A DNA stretch of 64,000 nt, from NCBI RefSeq assembly GCF_003725995.1, contig NZ_QIBX01000005.1, positions 1-64,000 on the forward strand. The letters are read 5' to 3'. Origin of the DNA: Slackia equolifaciens. GTDB taxonomy: Bacteria; Actinomycetota; Coriobacteriia; Coriobacteriales; Eggerthellaceae. The position numbers were made by a program, and so were the translations under genes. The number at the start of each line of letters is the position of its first letter. Within the stretch, counting starts at the first letter, position 1. Below the pieces are notes generated by a model. It was not told where the DNA came from and did no database searches. It worked only from the letters and a program-made list of their open reading frames with translations. Below, in pieces: positions 50,617 through 61,464 of this stretch.

Positions 50617-52325
50617 ACGTCACTATCGACGGCGTGAGCGCAACGGTCGCCGAGGGAACCACCATTCTCGAGGCGTCGCGCGCGAACGGGGTTGATATCC
50701 CCACGCTGTGCTATCTGAAAGATATCAACGAGATCGGCGCGTGCCGCCTTTGCCTGGTCGAGGTGGAAGGCGTCGACCATCTGGTGGCAGCGTGCGATAA
50801 CCAGGTGACCGACGGCATGGTGGTGCGCACCGATACGCCGCGCGTGCATGCCGCCCGTCGCACCAACCTGCAGCTCATCTTGTCGCGCCACGACCGCCGC
50901 TGCCCTACGTGCTTCCGCAACGGCACGTGCCGCCTGCAGTCGTTGGCCGATACGTTCGGCATCCATGAGGTGCCGTTCGAGAGCTCATTCGACTCGCGCC
51001 CGGTGGACGCGCGCTTCCCGCTCGTGCGCGAGCACGCCAAGTGCGTGAGCTGCCTGCGTTGCGTGTCGGTATGCGCCAAGGTGCAGCATCTCTCCGTGTG
51101 GGATCTTGTGGATTCCGGTTCGCGCGCCCGCGTGGACGCGGTTGCGGAGGATATGTGCTCGTTCTGCGGCCAGTGCATCACGCATTGCCCGACGGGCGCC
51201 CTGCACGAGCGCGACGATATAGCCAAGGTGTCTGCGGCGCTCGCCGATCCTGACAAGATCGTAATCGCCCAAGTGGCGCCCTCGGTGCGCACCTCGTGGG
51301 CCGAGGGGCTGGCGATCGATCCCGCTCAGGCGACTCCGCAGCGCATGGTGGCTGCCATTCGCAAGCTCGGCTTCGATTACGTGTTCGATACCGATTTTGC
51401 GGCAGACGTGACCATCATGGAGGAGGGCAGCGAGCTTCTGCATCGCCTTGACGAAGAGGGCCCCATGTTCACGTCGTGCTGCCCCGGCTGGGTTCGCTTC
51501 CTCAAGGCGAAGCATCCGGCACTTGTGCATAAGCTCTCCAGCACTAAATCGCCCCAGCAGATCTTCGGCGCGTTGGCCAAGAGCTACTATGCCGAACTGC
51601 TGGATGTGGACGCGTCGCGCATCTTCGTGGTGTCGTACATGCCGTGCGTGGCGAAGAAGGAGGAGTGCACGTATCCGGGAATGGACGCCGCGGGCGCCGG
51701 CCCCGATGTCGACGTGGTGCTCACGGTGCGCGAGCTTATCCGCCAGCTGAAATCGCGCTTTGTTGACGTGGCTCTGCTGCCTGAGGAAGAATTCGATGCT
51801 CCCCTTGGCGTGGCCACCGGCGCGGGTCATATCTTCGGCGTGACGGGCGGCGTGATGGAGGCGGCGCTTCGTAGCGCGTACTTCCTGGTGACGGGCGAGA
51901 ACCCCGATGCAGACGCGTTCCGCGAGGTGCGCAGCGCCGGCGCGGACCGCGGTTGGCGCGAGAAGAGCTTCCAGCTGCCTGACCGCACGCTGCGCATTGC
52001 TGTGACTAGCGGACTTGCCAATGCCGACGCCTTGTGCACCGCTATCGAGCGCGGAGAGGTGGACTACGATTTCGTTGAGGTCATGGCATGCCCCGGTGGG
52101 TGCGTGGGCGGCGGCGGACAGCCGATCCACGAGGGCGAGGAATGGGCGGCGCCGCGTGCCGGCATTCTGCACGGCATCGACCAAAAGAGCGCCTTGCGGT
52201 TCAGCCATGAGAACCCTTCGGTCAAGGCGTGCTACGAGAACTATCTGGAGGCTCCGCTTTCCGAGAAGGCCGAGGCTCTGCTGCATTCGAACCATCTGAA
52301 AGATTGGAGCATGCCATGGAGGTAG
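50610..52325 (+). CDS. hydA: [FeFe] hydrogenase HydA
   Basis: A 571-residue cytoplasmic hydrogenase that makes or consumes H2. A 2Fe-2S domain (C34, C45, C48, C62), a His/Cys3 cluster (HDRRCPTCFRNGTC), two [4Fe-4S] clusters (CVSCLRCVSVC, CSFCGQCITHC) and the H-cluster domain with all three signatures L1 FTSCCPGW near 285, L2 MPCVAKKEE and L3 MACPGGCVGGGGQP are present, so it should be active. Maturation genes hydE/F/G are not in the window. It starts at GTG 50610 inside the partner gene and its own end overlaps the next gene by 10 bases. Confidence 0.96.
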   Translation: MVNVTIDGVSATVAEGTTILEASRANGVDIPTLCYLKDINEIGACRLCLVEVEGVDHLVAACDNQVTDGMVVRTDTPRVHAARRTNLQLILSRHDRRCPTCFRNGTCRLQSLADTFGIHEVPFESSFDSRPVDARFPLVREHAKCVSCLRCVSVCAKVQHLSVWDLVDSGSRARVDAVAEDMCSFCGQCITHCPTGALHERDDIAKVSAALADPDKIVIAQVAPSVRTSWAEGLAIDPAQATPQRMVAAIRKLGFDYVFDTDFAADVTIMEEGSELLHRLDEEGPMFTSCCPGWVRFLKAKHPALVHKLSSTKSPQQIFGALAKSYYAELLDVDASRIFVVSYMPCVAKKEECTYPGMDAAGAGPDVDVVLTVRELIRQLKSRFVDVALLPEEEFDAPLGVATGAGHIFGVTGGVMEAALRSAYFLVTGENPDADAFREVRSAGADRGWREKSFQLPDRTLRIAVTSGLANADALCTAIERGEVDYDFVEVMACPGGCVGGGGQPIHEGEEWAAPRAGILHGIDQKSALRFSHENPSVKACYENYLEAPLSEKAEALLHSNHLKDWSMPWR

Positions 52326-53398
52326 GTCAGACGGCTCGCTGCGCGCGGGCGTTCGGGCGCCGGGCGTTTCTGGCTCTTTCGGCGATGACGTTGGGCTGCA
52401 TTCTCGCTCTTTCCGGATGCTCGCAGCAGGTCGTTTCGGAGGGCGAACCCTCGTCTGACGCTACGGCTCAGGACGAGACTCAGCAGATTCAGCAGACCGA
52501 GGTGCGCATCGGCGCGCTCAAGGGCCCCACGGGCATGGGGCTTGCCGGCATGATGGGTGACGCGCCCAGCGGCGTGAGCGATTCGTGCGCCTATTCGTTC
52601 GAGCTTGCCGGTTCGGCAGACGAGCTTACGCCCATGCTCATCCAAGGCGATCTGGATATGTGCATGGTGCCCGCCAATCTGGCTGCCGTGCTTTACCAGA
52701 AGACCGAGGGCGCGGTGCAGGTGCTGGCCGTGAACACGCTCGGCGTGCTCGACATTGTATGCGTCGACGATAGCGTGCAGAGCATCCAGGATCTTGCGGG
52801 CAAGACCATCGTATCGGCGGGCAAGGGCTCTACGCCCGAGTACGCCTTGCGCTACCTGCTCGAGAACAACGGCATCGACCCCGATACCGACGTGACCATC
52901 GAGTGGAAGAGCGAGCATGCCGAATGCCTGGCAGCGCTCGAGGCCGATTCCTCCGTCGTTGCCATGCTTCCGCAGCCTTTCGCAACGAGCGCGCTTTCTA
53001 AGGTGGAGGGCGCACGTATCGCTATCGACCTCAATGACGTGTGGGACCAAACGGCTCAGGCGGTGGGTTCCGACGCGCAGCTGATTACCGGCGTGGTGGT
53101 GGCGCGCACTCAATTCGTGCAGGATAATCCCGATGCGGTGGCTGCGTTTATGGATGACTATGCGAATTCCATCACCTTCGTGAACGATAACGTGGATGAA
53201 GCGTCGCAAATCATCGGCGACCAGGGCATTATCGACGCGGCGGTGGCGCAGAAGGCGATTCCGTACTGCAACATCGTGTTCGTGTCGGGCGAGGAGATGA
53301 AGTCGTCGCTTTCGGGGTATTTGCAAACGCTCTATGAAGCCGCGCCCGAATCGGTGGGAGGCGCGATGCCCGGAGAAGATTTTTATTATCTGAGCTAG
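52316..53398 (+). CDS. NitT/TauT-type ABC binding lipoprotein
   Basis: A 360-residue lipoprotein with an N-terminal signal ending in ALSGC (C near 35) and a GRRAF stretch that could be a Tat signal. The mature part is a periplasmic-binding fold of the ABC-type nitrate/sulfonate/thiamine group (NMT1-like): VRIGALKGPTGMGLA, GDLDMCMVPANLAAVL, GVLDIVCVDDSVQSIQDLAGKTIVSAG. The ligand is unknown. It overlaps hydA by 10 bases, so it is co-translated with the hydrogenase. A permease-ATPase gene follows. Confidence 0.88.
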   Translation: MEVGQTARCARAFGRRAFLALSAMTLGCILALSGCSQQVVSEGEPSSDATAQDETQQIQQTEVRIGALKGPTGMGLAGMMGDAPSGVSDSCAYSFELAGSADELTPMLIQGDLDMCMVPANLAAVLYQKTEGAVQVLAVNTLGVLDIVCVDDSVQSIQDLAGKTIVSAGKGSTPEYALRYLLENNGIDPDTDVTIEWKSEHAECLAALEADSSVVAMLPQPFATSALSKVEGARIAIDLNDVWDQTAQAVGSDAQLITGVVVARTQFVQDNPDAVAAFMDDYANSITFVNDNVDEASQIIGDQGIIDAAVAQKAIPYCNIVFVSGEEMKSSLSGYLQTLYEAAPESVGGAMPGEDFYYLS

Positions 53399-53440
53399 AA
53401 AGACTATCTGGGTCAGACAGGTATTGCGATTGCGTATGGC

Positions 53441-53473
53441 AAGGCGGCTGTCGCGCGTGCGGCTGCCGCCTTT
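53441..53473 (+). other. Hairpin between binding protein and transporter
   Basis: AAGGCGGC (53441-53448) and GCCGCCTT (53465-53472) form an 8-bp stem, with TTTC behind. It may lower expression of the transporter relative to the binding protein, as often seen in importer operons. Confidence 0.5.
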
Positions 53474-53574
53474 CTGTATGATGCTATTGTCCGAGTGGTG
53501 TTTTTCGCGATGCACTCTCAGCGGAAAACCCGCGAATCGGCGAAGCTTCGCATCGGTGGAAGGAAGGAGGGGCG

Positions 53575-55308
53575 GTGTTCGCCAAAGGAAAAGGCGGTTT
53601 GCAAAACGGCGGCAGTTCCAAGCGTCGCGGGCATGCCTCTTCGACGCGTTTCCGCATCCGCCCATGGGCGGTAGTGGCATGGGTCGCGGCATGGCAGATT
53701 GCTTCTATGCTCATGAGCAGTGCGCTGCTGCTGCCTGGGCCCGCCGACGTGCTGGTGCGTTTTTTCGAGCTTGCCGCTACGTCGGAGTTTTGGATGCGCG
53801 TGGCATTCACGCTCGTGCGTATCGCGGAGGGGTTTGCATTCGGGACGCTGCTCGGCCTGCTCTGTGCCGCCGGCGCCATGCGCTTCGTGCGGCTGGGCGA
53901 GCTCTTCGCCCCTGCGATGGCTCTCATGAAGAGCGTGCCCGTCGCCTGTTTCGTGGTGCTTGCGCTTATATGGGCTGGGGCCTCGCAGCTTGCCGTGGTG
54001 GTGAGCGTGCTGGTGGTCGCGCCAATCGTGTATGAAAACGTGTGCGACGGCGTGCGCTCGACCGATGTTCGCCTGCTGGAGATGGCGCATGTGCTGCGCG
54101 TGCCACCCTTGCGCAGGTTGTCGGCTATCTATCTTCCTCAGGTCTGGCCGTATTTTCGCGCGGCGTGCGCTTCGGGTATGGGCATGGCGTGGAAGGCCGG
54201 CGTCGCGGCGGAAATCATCGCCATTCCTGCCGGCTCCATGGGCGAGGCCCTCTACGGTGCGAAAATCTATTTCGATACGGCTGACCTGTTCGCCTGGACG
54301 CTCGCCGTGGTCTGCCTGAGCGTGCTCTTTGAAAAGGCGCTTTCATGGCTGCTGGTTGGCGTGGGAGGCGCTTTCGGAATATCGGCGGACGCATCCGATC
54401 GTCGGTCGGGCAACGCCGGATTCTACCGAGGGGGGAAGGGCGTGTCCGGCGCTGACGCCGATCCCGGCGCGGGCTCAAGGTCCGACTCCAATTCTGATTC
54501 CAATCCCAGCCCCAACCCCGCTCTTCACCAGCCCTATTGTGGCCATGGCGCATGCGAACCGGAGCTTTCGGTCGTCAGGTTTTGCGATGTTGCCAAGTCG
54601 TTCGATGGGGTGCAGGCTTTTTCGGACGTGTCGTTTGCGGCAGAGCCCGGCGCATCCGTGTGCCTTATGGCTCCCTCGGGCTTTGGCAAAACCACCCTGC
54701 TTCGTATGGCGGCAGGGCTTGAAGCGCCCGACGAAGGTTCGGTTTCGCTTTTCCGTATTCATCGCGATGGCGAGTCGGGCTCTTCTTATCAAGAAGGCCC
54801 TGCCTGCAATTCCTGTGCGGCCGATCCCCGTCCCTCGTCTCTGCGCGGTGCAACCTCGGGCGCGAATGCGCTTCCTCGGCATGGAGGGGCGGGCGCGCGG
54901 CCTCGTTCCGTGCGTGAGGTGCCGCGTGTTTCGATGGTATTTCAGGAGGACCGCCTGATAGAACACCTTGACGCGCTCGCAAATGCGCGTCTGGCGCTGC
55001 ACCCTCGCGATGCGGCATGGGCCGAAGCGCCGTCGTTGCTCGAGGCGCTCGGTGTGGGGGAGTGCATCGGCAGACCCGCGCGCGCATGCTCGGGAGGGCA
55101 GCGCCGCCGCATCGCTTTGGCTCGCGCCCTGCTTGCGCCGCATGACATTCTGCTGCTCGACGAGCCGTTTTCGGGGCTGGACAGCCGCTCGCGGGAGACC
55201 GTTGCCGCCATCGTGCGCGATTGCGAAGAGGGCCGCACTCTCATCGTGGCTACCCATGACCCTTACGAGGCAGAGCTTCTGAGCTCTTGCGTGGTACGCC
55301 TTGCCTAG
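53575..55308 (+). CDS. Fused ABC permease-ATPase (SsuC-SsuB-like)
   Basis: A 577-residue protein joining two usually separate ABC parts. Residues 1-275 are a BPD_transp_1 permease of the nitrate/taurine type with about six helices and the ATPase-coupling EAA-like loop (CASGMGMAWKAGVAAEIIA). After a Ser/Asn/Pro-rich linker (275-340) comes the ATPase: Walker A APSGFGKTT near 366, a poorly conserved insert (about 395-450), MVFQEDR, signature CSGGQRRR near 505, Walker B LLLDEPFSGLD. The GTG start has AGGAGG. It should work with the binding lipoprotein upstream. Confidence 0.88.
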   Translation: MFAKGKGGLQNGGSSKRRGHASSTRFRIRPWAVVAWVAAWQIASMLMSSALLLPGPADVLVRFFELAATSEFWMRVAFTLVRIAEGFAFGTLLGLLCAAGAMRFVRLGELFAPAMALMKSVPVACFVVLALIWAGASQLAVVVSVLVVAPIVYENVCDGVRSTDVRLLEMAHVLRVPPLRRLSAIYLPQVWPYFRAACASGMGMAWKAGVAAEIIAIPAGSMGEALYGAKIYFDTADLFAWTLAVVCLSVLFEKALSWLLVGVGGAFGISADASDRRSGNAGFYRGGKGVSGADADPGAGSRSDSNSDSNPSPNPALHQPYCGHGACEPELSVVRFCDVAKSFDGVQAFSDVSFAAEPGASVCLMAPSGFGKTTLLRMAAGLEAPDEGSVSLFRIHRDGESGSSYQEGPACNSCAADPRPSSLRGATSGANALPRHGGAGARPRSVREVPRVSMVFQEDRLIEHLDALANARLALHPRDAAWAEAPSLLEALGVGECIGRPARACSGGQRRRIALARALLAPHDILLLDEPFSGLDSRSRETVAAIVRDCEEGRTLIVATHDPYEAELLSSCVVRLA

Positions 55309-55494
55309 CTCATGAAGCGTTTGCTGCGCGGCGTTTGCGATGGCTGCTCTTGTCGTGAGGTCATGGTTTCTGAGAGATGAATCCTGTCCTTCAGGATCAA
55401 GGATAGGGTTTCGTCCGTTGTTTTTCCGACGCGGCGCATCTGGAGGAGGCCACCGCTGCCATCTTGCGGCAGTCGTGCGGCAGGCCCTCTTCCG

Positions 55495-58400
55495 CTATCG
55501 GATGCGACGGCGTGCTGCGCGCGCTGCATAAGCGGCGATGGCGGTGGCGCACACCGACGCGCATATGAGCGCAAACAACGGCGTCGCATCGCCCGTGGCT
55601 GCGAGGCTTTTCGGCTCGTTCGCGTCGTTCGCCTGCGGGTCTTCGATCGAGGGCGGCTCCTGCGACTCTTCGCCCGAGGGAGGCTGTTCGGTTGCGGGCG
55701 AGAACCGCGCTTCAAGCGCAACGTCGCCAAGCACCGCCATCGCATAGGTCGCATGCGCGGATACGAGCGTCCCTGAAGCGTCGTACCAGCCCGTGAAGGC
55801 GTATCCTTGCGCAGGGGTCGCCGTCCATGTTGCCGTGTCGCTTGTGCGCACGGTGACGTTCTCGCCCGCCTCGGCAAGCGGGGCACGAACCTCCGCCGTC
55901 CCGCCTTCGCCTGCCGAAGCCGATGCCGTGCAGCTAAGGCCGGCGAGCTGCGCCGCCGCTTCGCTCGGCAGCATGAAGATGCCTCCCTTTGAACCGTCGG
56001 CATCGGTGCGCGCGTCGATGCCGGCAAGGTACAGGGCGTCGTTCGCCATGCCGCCAGCCGTTATCGTGATTCCTTCGGATGCGCTTGTGCCAAACGAGCC
56101 GAGCGCGTTCCATTCCCAGCCGTCCTCGTTGTGCGCGATGAGCGAGGTGTCGCCCAGCCCTTCCCAGGAAAACCCGGTGACCACGATGCCACTTCCCGTG
56201 GACACTTTCACCGCGTTTGCAAAATCCGCGATGGTGATGGAATCGAATACGGGGCTGCCGGCGATGGCGCCGCCGTCGCTCCAGGTGTCAGATGCGGTAT
56301 CGTACTCGACCGCATGCAGAATGCCGCTTCTGTCGACGCCCAATCCTACGACGCCCTCCGGAAGGGCGAGCACGCCGTACAGCACCATGCCCGCAGTCAC
56401 GCCGCTTTCGAACTGCGCGACGTCGAACCCGGAACCATTGGCAGAGGGCTGCGCCCACATCATCTGCGCAACGCGGACGGTGGTCGTGCTGTTCGGGTCT
56501 CCCTCGATTTCGATGGTTCGCGTGGTTGTGATGCCGGAGTAGCAGTAGACCTTGCCGGCGTACGCTGAGACTGAGAACCCTATGAGCGCACTGTCCGCGT
56601 CGCCCTCGATGCGTTCGACAAGCTGGTACGGAGTCCATTCGTCGTCGGCGATGGAATAGGTTGCCGCATACACTGCTTGATCGCGGTTGCCCTCGTCGTC
56701 GAGCTCGCTGCGGGCGCAGAACCCGAAGAGCGAACCGTTGAGGTAGGCGTACTCAAGCGCTGCGCTCACATGGGCAAGCGTTTCGTCTTCGGGGGGAGTG
56801 CCGGGTGCGGTGCGCTGTTCCCACGTTGCGCCTTTCGCCTGGGGATCGGCGCAGTAATAGAGGTATGCACCCTCGGGATCGGCATAGTACGTCCCGTTCG
56901 CGGCGCCGACGAGCGAGCCGATGGGAGCCAAGCCCTCGAAATCGGGCGCATCCATCACGCGCTCGAGCGTTATTCCGCTTGCCGGAGCATCGGGGCCTTC
57001 TGCCACCGGCATCGTATAGGCGGCCTTGTACACCCGTCCCGTTTCGGCGTCGGTTGCATCGAAGCGATGCTGCTCGCCGTCGAACGTCGCGGCGGGGGTC
57101 TCCACCGCGATCCAGGAGCCGTCATCGGCCTCGTCCACGATCTTCGCAGGTTCCCCGTCGATGGCAACGAGGGCATCCTTCAGGGCGTAGCCGTGCAGTA
57201 CGGTCACGCCGTTTTCAGCATCGGGCGATGCGGACCACGTGTTTGCGTTCGCGCTCTGCCCATCGGCCGACATCGCTTCGGCTAGGTTGATGCGCCCGTC
57301 GGTCGCGGTTACTCGCTGCCCATACACCGTAGGGCTTATCTTCATCTCATCGGTGGTTCCCAGCAGGCGGCCGCGCAGTTCGAGCGGGTTCTTGTTGGGA
57401 AGCAAGCTTGCCATGAGGGCGTACGACCCGCTTGCAACGGGCGCTGCCATCGATGTGCCGCTCATGTAGGCATATGGGACATAGTCGGATTCGTCGCCAG
57501 TGATGCGTCCGATCCCGACGTTTTCGATGGAGCAGCCCGCCATCATCGACGCGTCGTCGCCCGAGACCGCCCTTCTTCGGTTCCGGTTGCGAGCGTCGCC
57601 CAGGAGTTTGCAAAGAAGCTCACTGCGACGCATATGCTCAGCGTGTCGGATTCGGTGTCGATGCCTGCAAGCGCGAGGCCGTTCGTTGAAGTGCTGTAGA
57701 CGTTATCGAACGCAACCCATCCCCCGGACGATGGGGAGAGGTTCTCTCCGCTGTCTCCCGAGACTTCGAGGGCCCAGGATGCCGCAACGCCGTTTTGCAT
57801 GTCCTCGGTCGAGAGCCCGAGGCCTGCCGTGGCGGCAAAATCGCTTCCCGCCAGCGGAGAATCTTTGAAGGGGTTGTCGATTTGCCACGAAATTCTCGTC
57901 TCGAAATCGACCGGCGATATGCCGTGCTGGTCCAACACCGAGCCGTTGACGTCTATGCGCAGCCCGCCATCATCGTGGGAAACCCGCACCGCCTCGTCAA
58001 GGAGGGCGTCATCCACCCGGGCGTATTCGCCGCTCTCATCAGGCGCGTATCCTTCGATCGTATAGCTGCCCTGTTCGAACTGGGAAAGATCTCCCCAGTA
58101 CGTAAGCTCTTTGCCCTCCTCGTGCGAGAGACATGCATCGAAGAAGCTCACGGCGTCGTGCGTGCTCACGGTAGAAAGGATTGATGAGCCCGGTGCCGCC
58201 GCGTCCACCTGCGTCTCGTTGTAGTTAGAGAAGTCCGACAGGTCGTTGAGCTGGTTCGATGAAGCGATCACGATGGCGTAGGGGCTTTCGAGCCCTACGG
58301 TGGAGCGGTAGAGGAAGTTCGTGTCGGAGTAATCGTTGCCCGATGCTATAAACGACATAACGCCCGCGCGTCCTGCCTGGTTGATCAGGTAGTCCAGCAC

Positions 58401-59501
58401 GGGGGAGTAAGCGGGGCCCGCCCATGAGTTGTTGACGGCAACGACGTTTTGGCCTGCAAGCTTTGCGGCAACGATGTATTGGTACGACGAGACGATGGCG
58501 CTATCCGACATGTCTCCCGGCGACGCGCCGTCGACGGAACACTTGAGAGCCATGATCTTGGTGCTTTGCGCTACGCCCGCGATACCTTCGTCGTTGTTGG
58601 ACTGGGCGGCGATGATGCCCGCGCAGTGCGTGCCGTGGGAGGCCGCGGCTGCGTCATGAGGAGTGGGGTCGTCGTCGTTGTCGCCGAAGTCGTAACCGGG
58701 GGCGCCCGCAGCGCCCGGCAGCATGTCCAGTCCAGAGGGCTTGCTCCACATACTTTTTGCCAGGTCGGGGTGCGACGCGTCGACGCCGGTGTCCACCACG
58801 GCGACGATGTTCTCTCCGGCGGGGCTTGGGGAGTGCGCGGAAAGCGCCGCCTCCAGGTCTATGCCGCCAGCCTCTGCGGTGTGCAAGCTGTACTGACGGT
58901 CGGCATAGTACGTGTCGTCGAACGTGACGGAATCGACGGACCGAACGTAGTTGGGCTGCACCGCCTCTACGAACTCGAGGGCGGACAATTCCTCTATCAG
59001 CTGTTCGGTTGAGGAGCCGTCGCGCTCCACGAGCGCGATGCGGAGGTCGGAGCCGGTGGGAATGGCGCCCGCGGCGTCACCGTCTGCGGAGGCGACGCTC
59101 TCGGCCCCGTCGGAAAGCGATCGCGCCGAGCTTGCCTGGGCGGCGGAGTCGACCGCCGAGAAGTCCCATGTTTGTTGCACCGAAAGCCCCTGCGATTCAA
59201 GCAATGCTGCGTCCGCCTCGTCGACTGCCTCGTCGGAGCCGGATGTGCCTCCGTTACCCGAGAACGGTTGGATGCCGCCGTCGGACGCCGCCCCGTCGGG
59301 TACGCGATACAAAACGATGGCCTGGCTTTCGATGCTCGGGGCGCTTTCCGAGGACGCAGCGTCCGGGGTGCCGGAGGGCGACTCGTCTGCATGTGCCGCG
59401 GCAGGGGCCAGCCCCCATGCCAGCGCAATAGAAACCAGCAGAGCGAACGCTTTCCGCGGCCATCCGTTTTGCCCGTCGAGCGTCTTGCCTGTTGTCGTCA
59501 T
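55495..59501 (-). pseudogene. LAxTG-anchored subtilase, frameshifted
   Basis: A secreted subtilisin-like protease gene broken near 57565. The first frame (59501 down to 57543) holds a signal peptide, the catalytic Asp (AVVDTGVDASHPDL) and His (SHGTHCAGIIA). The catalytic Ser (SGTSMAAPVASGSYA) is in another frame (down to 55495). Adding one G to the GGG run at that point would restore a 1335-codon gene. The C-terminus has a bacterial repeat domain (GWYDASGTLVSAH), then LAATG, a hydrophobic helix and Arg: a class E sortase-type anchor. ATG at 59501 with GGAGAA before it. Confidence 0.85.
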
Positions 59502-59710
59502 GGGTTCTCCTTGTGCCGTCACTGCAAAACCGCCTACGTCGATGCTACGTCGCGTTAGTCTCACGGAAGGAGTGTAGCATGCGTGCGGCACAGTGCGGGC
59601 TCCGTGTCGCAAAGCGGCAATCCGCGGAAACGAAAGGCGAGTCTTTACGGGGGTGCGCAACGTGGACGCTTTCCATCGCGGCGATACGCCTGGAGTCCCC
59701 CCTGCAACGC

Positions 59711-59735
59711 AAAAGGCCCGGTCGTTGACCGGGCC
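59711..59735 (-). terminator. Terminator of gdhA
   Basis: GGCCCGGTC (59715-59723) and GACCGGGCC (59727-59735) form a 9-bp stem with a 3-base loop; on the minus strand TTTT follows. Confidence 0.85.
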
Positions 59736-59777
59736 CGTCGACGGATCGAGATATGATGGATGCGGTTTGGCGAAGGC

Positions 59778-61175
<1,398 letters not shown>

Positions 61176-61200
61176 TCAGCACTTTATCACGATAGAGGGC

Positions 61201-61296
61201 ATTTGTTTCGCTTGTGTAACGGGTATGTTTCGATTGCGCGCGGATGTTTCGGGTTGCACGTGTATGCCTCGGATGCACATGTTTCGGTTGCGCGCG
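61201..61296. repeat. Short tandem ATGTTTCGG repeats upstream of gdhA
   Basis: Units beginning ATGTTTCG at 61225, 61244 and 61279 and a variant ATGCCTCGG at 61264, each followed by TTGCGCGCG or TTGCACGTG, repeat with 15-20 base spacing; a weaker unit starts at 61202. They lie in the 331-base gap between divergent gdhA and the PerM gene. Confidence 0.6.
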
Positions 61297-61464
61297 TTTC
61301 TTGTGCGTGCATACCTCGGCCGCTGCTTGAGACGGGGCTGGGATGGATGCCGAATTGGCAACGGGTGGCAGGGAAGGGACTTGGAATGCGTTACTATTGA
61401 AAAGTGCTTGAGATTCAGCGATGATGCGGGCGCGTCGTCGCTTTCAACAAGATGGGAGCTATGC

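Noticed and set aside
57543-57633. Programmed frameshift or stop-codon recoding in the subtilase
   Set aside because: The junction has a simple G run but no slippery heptamer or downstream pseudoknot that I can see, and no SECIS-like element; a one-base deletion is simpler.
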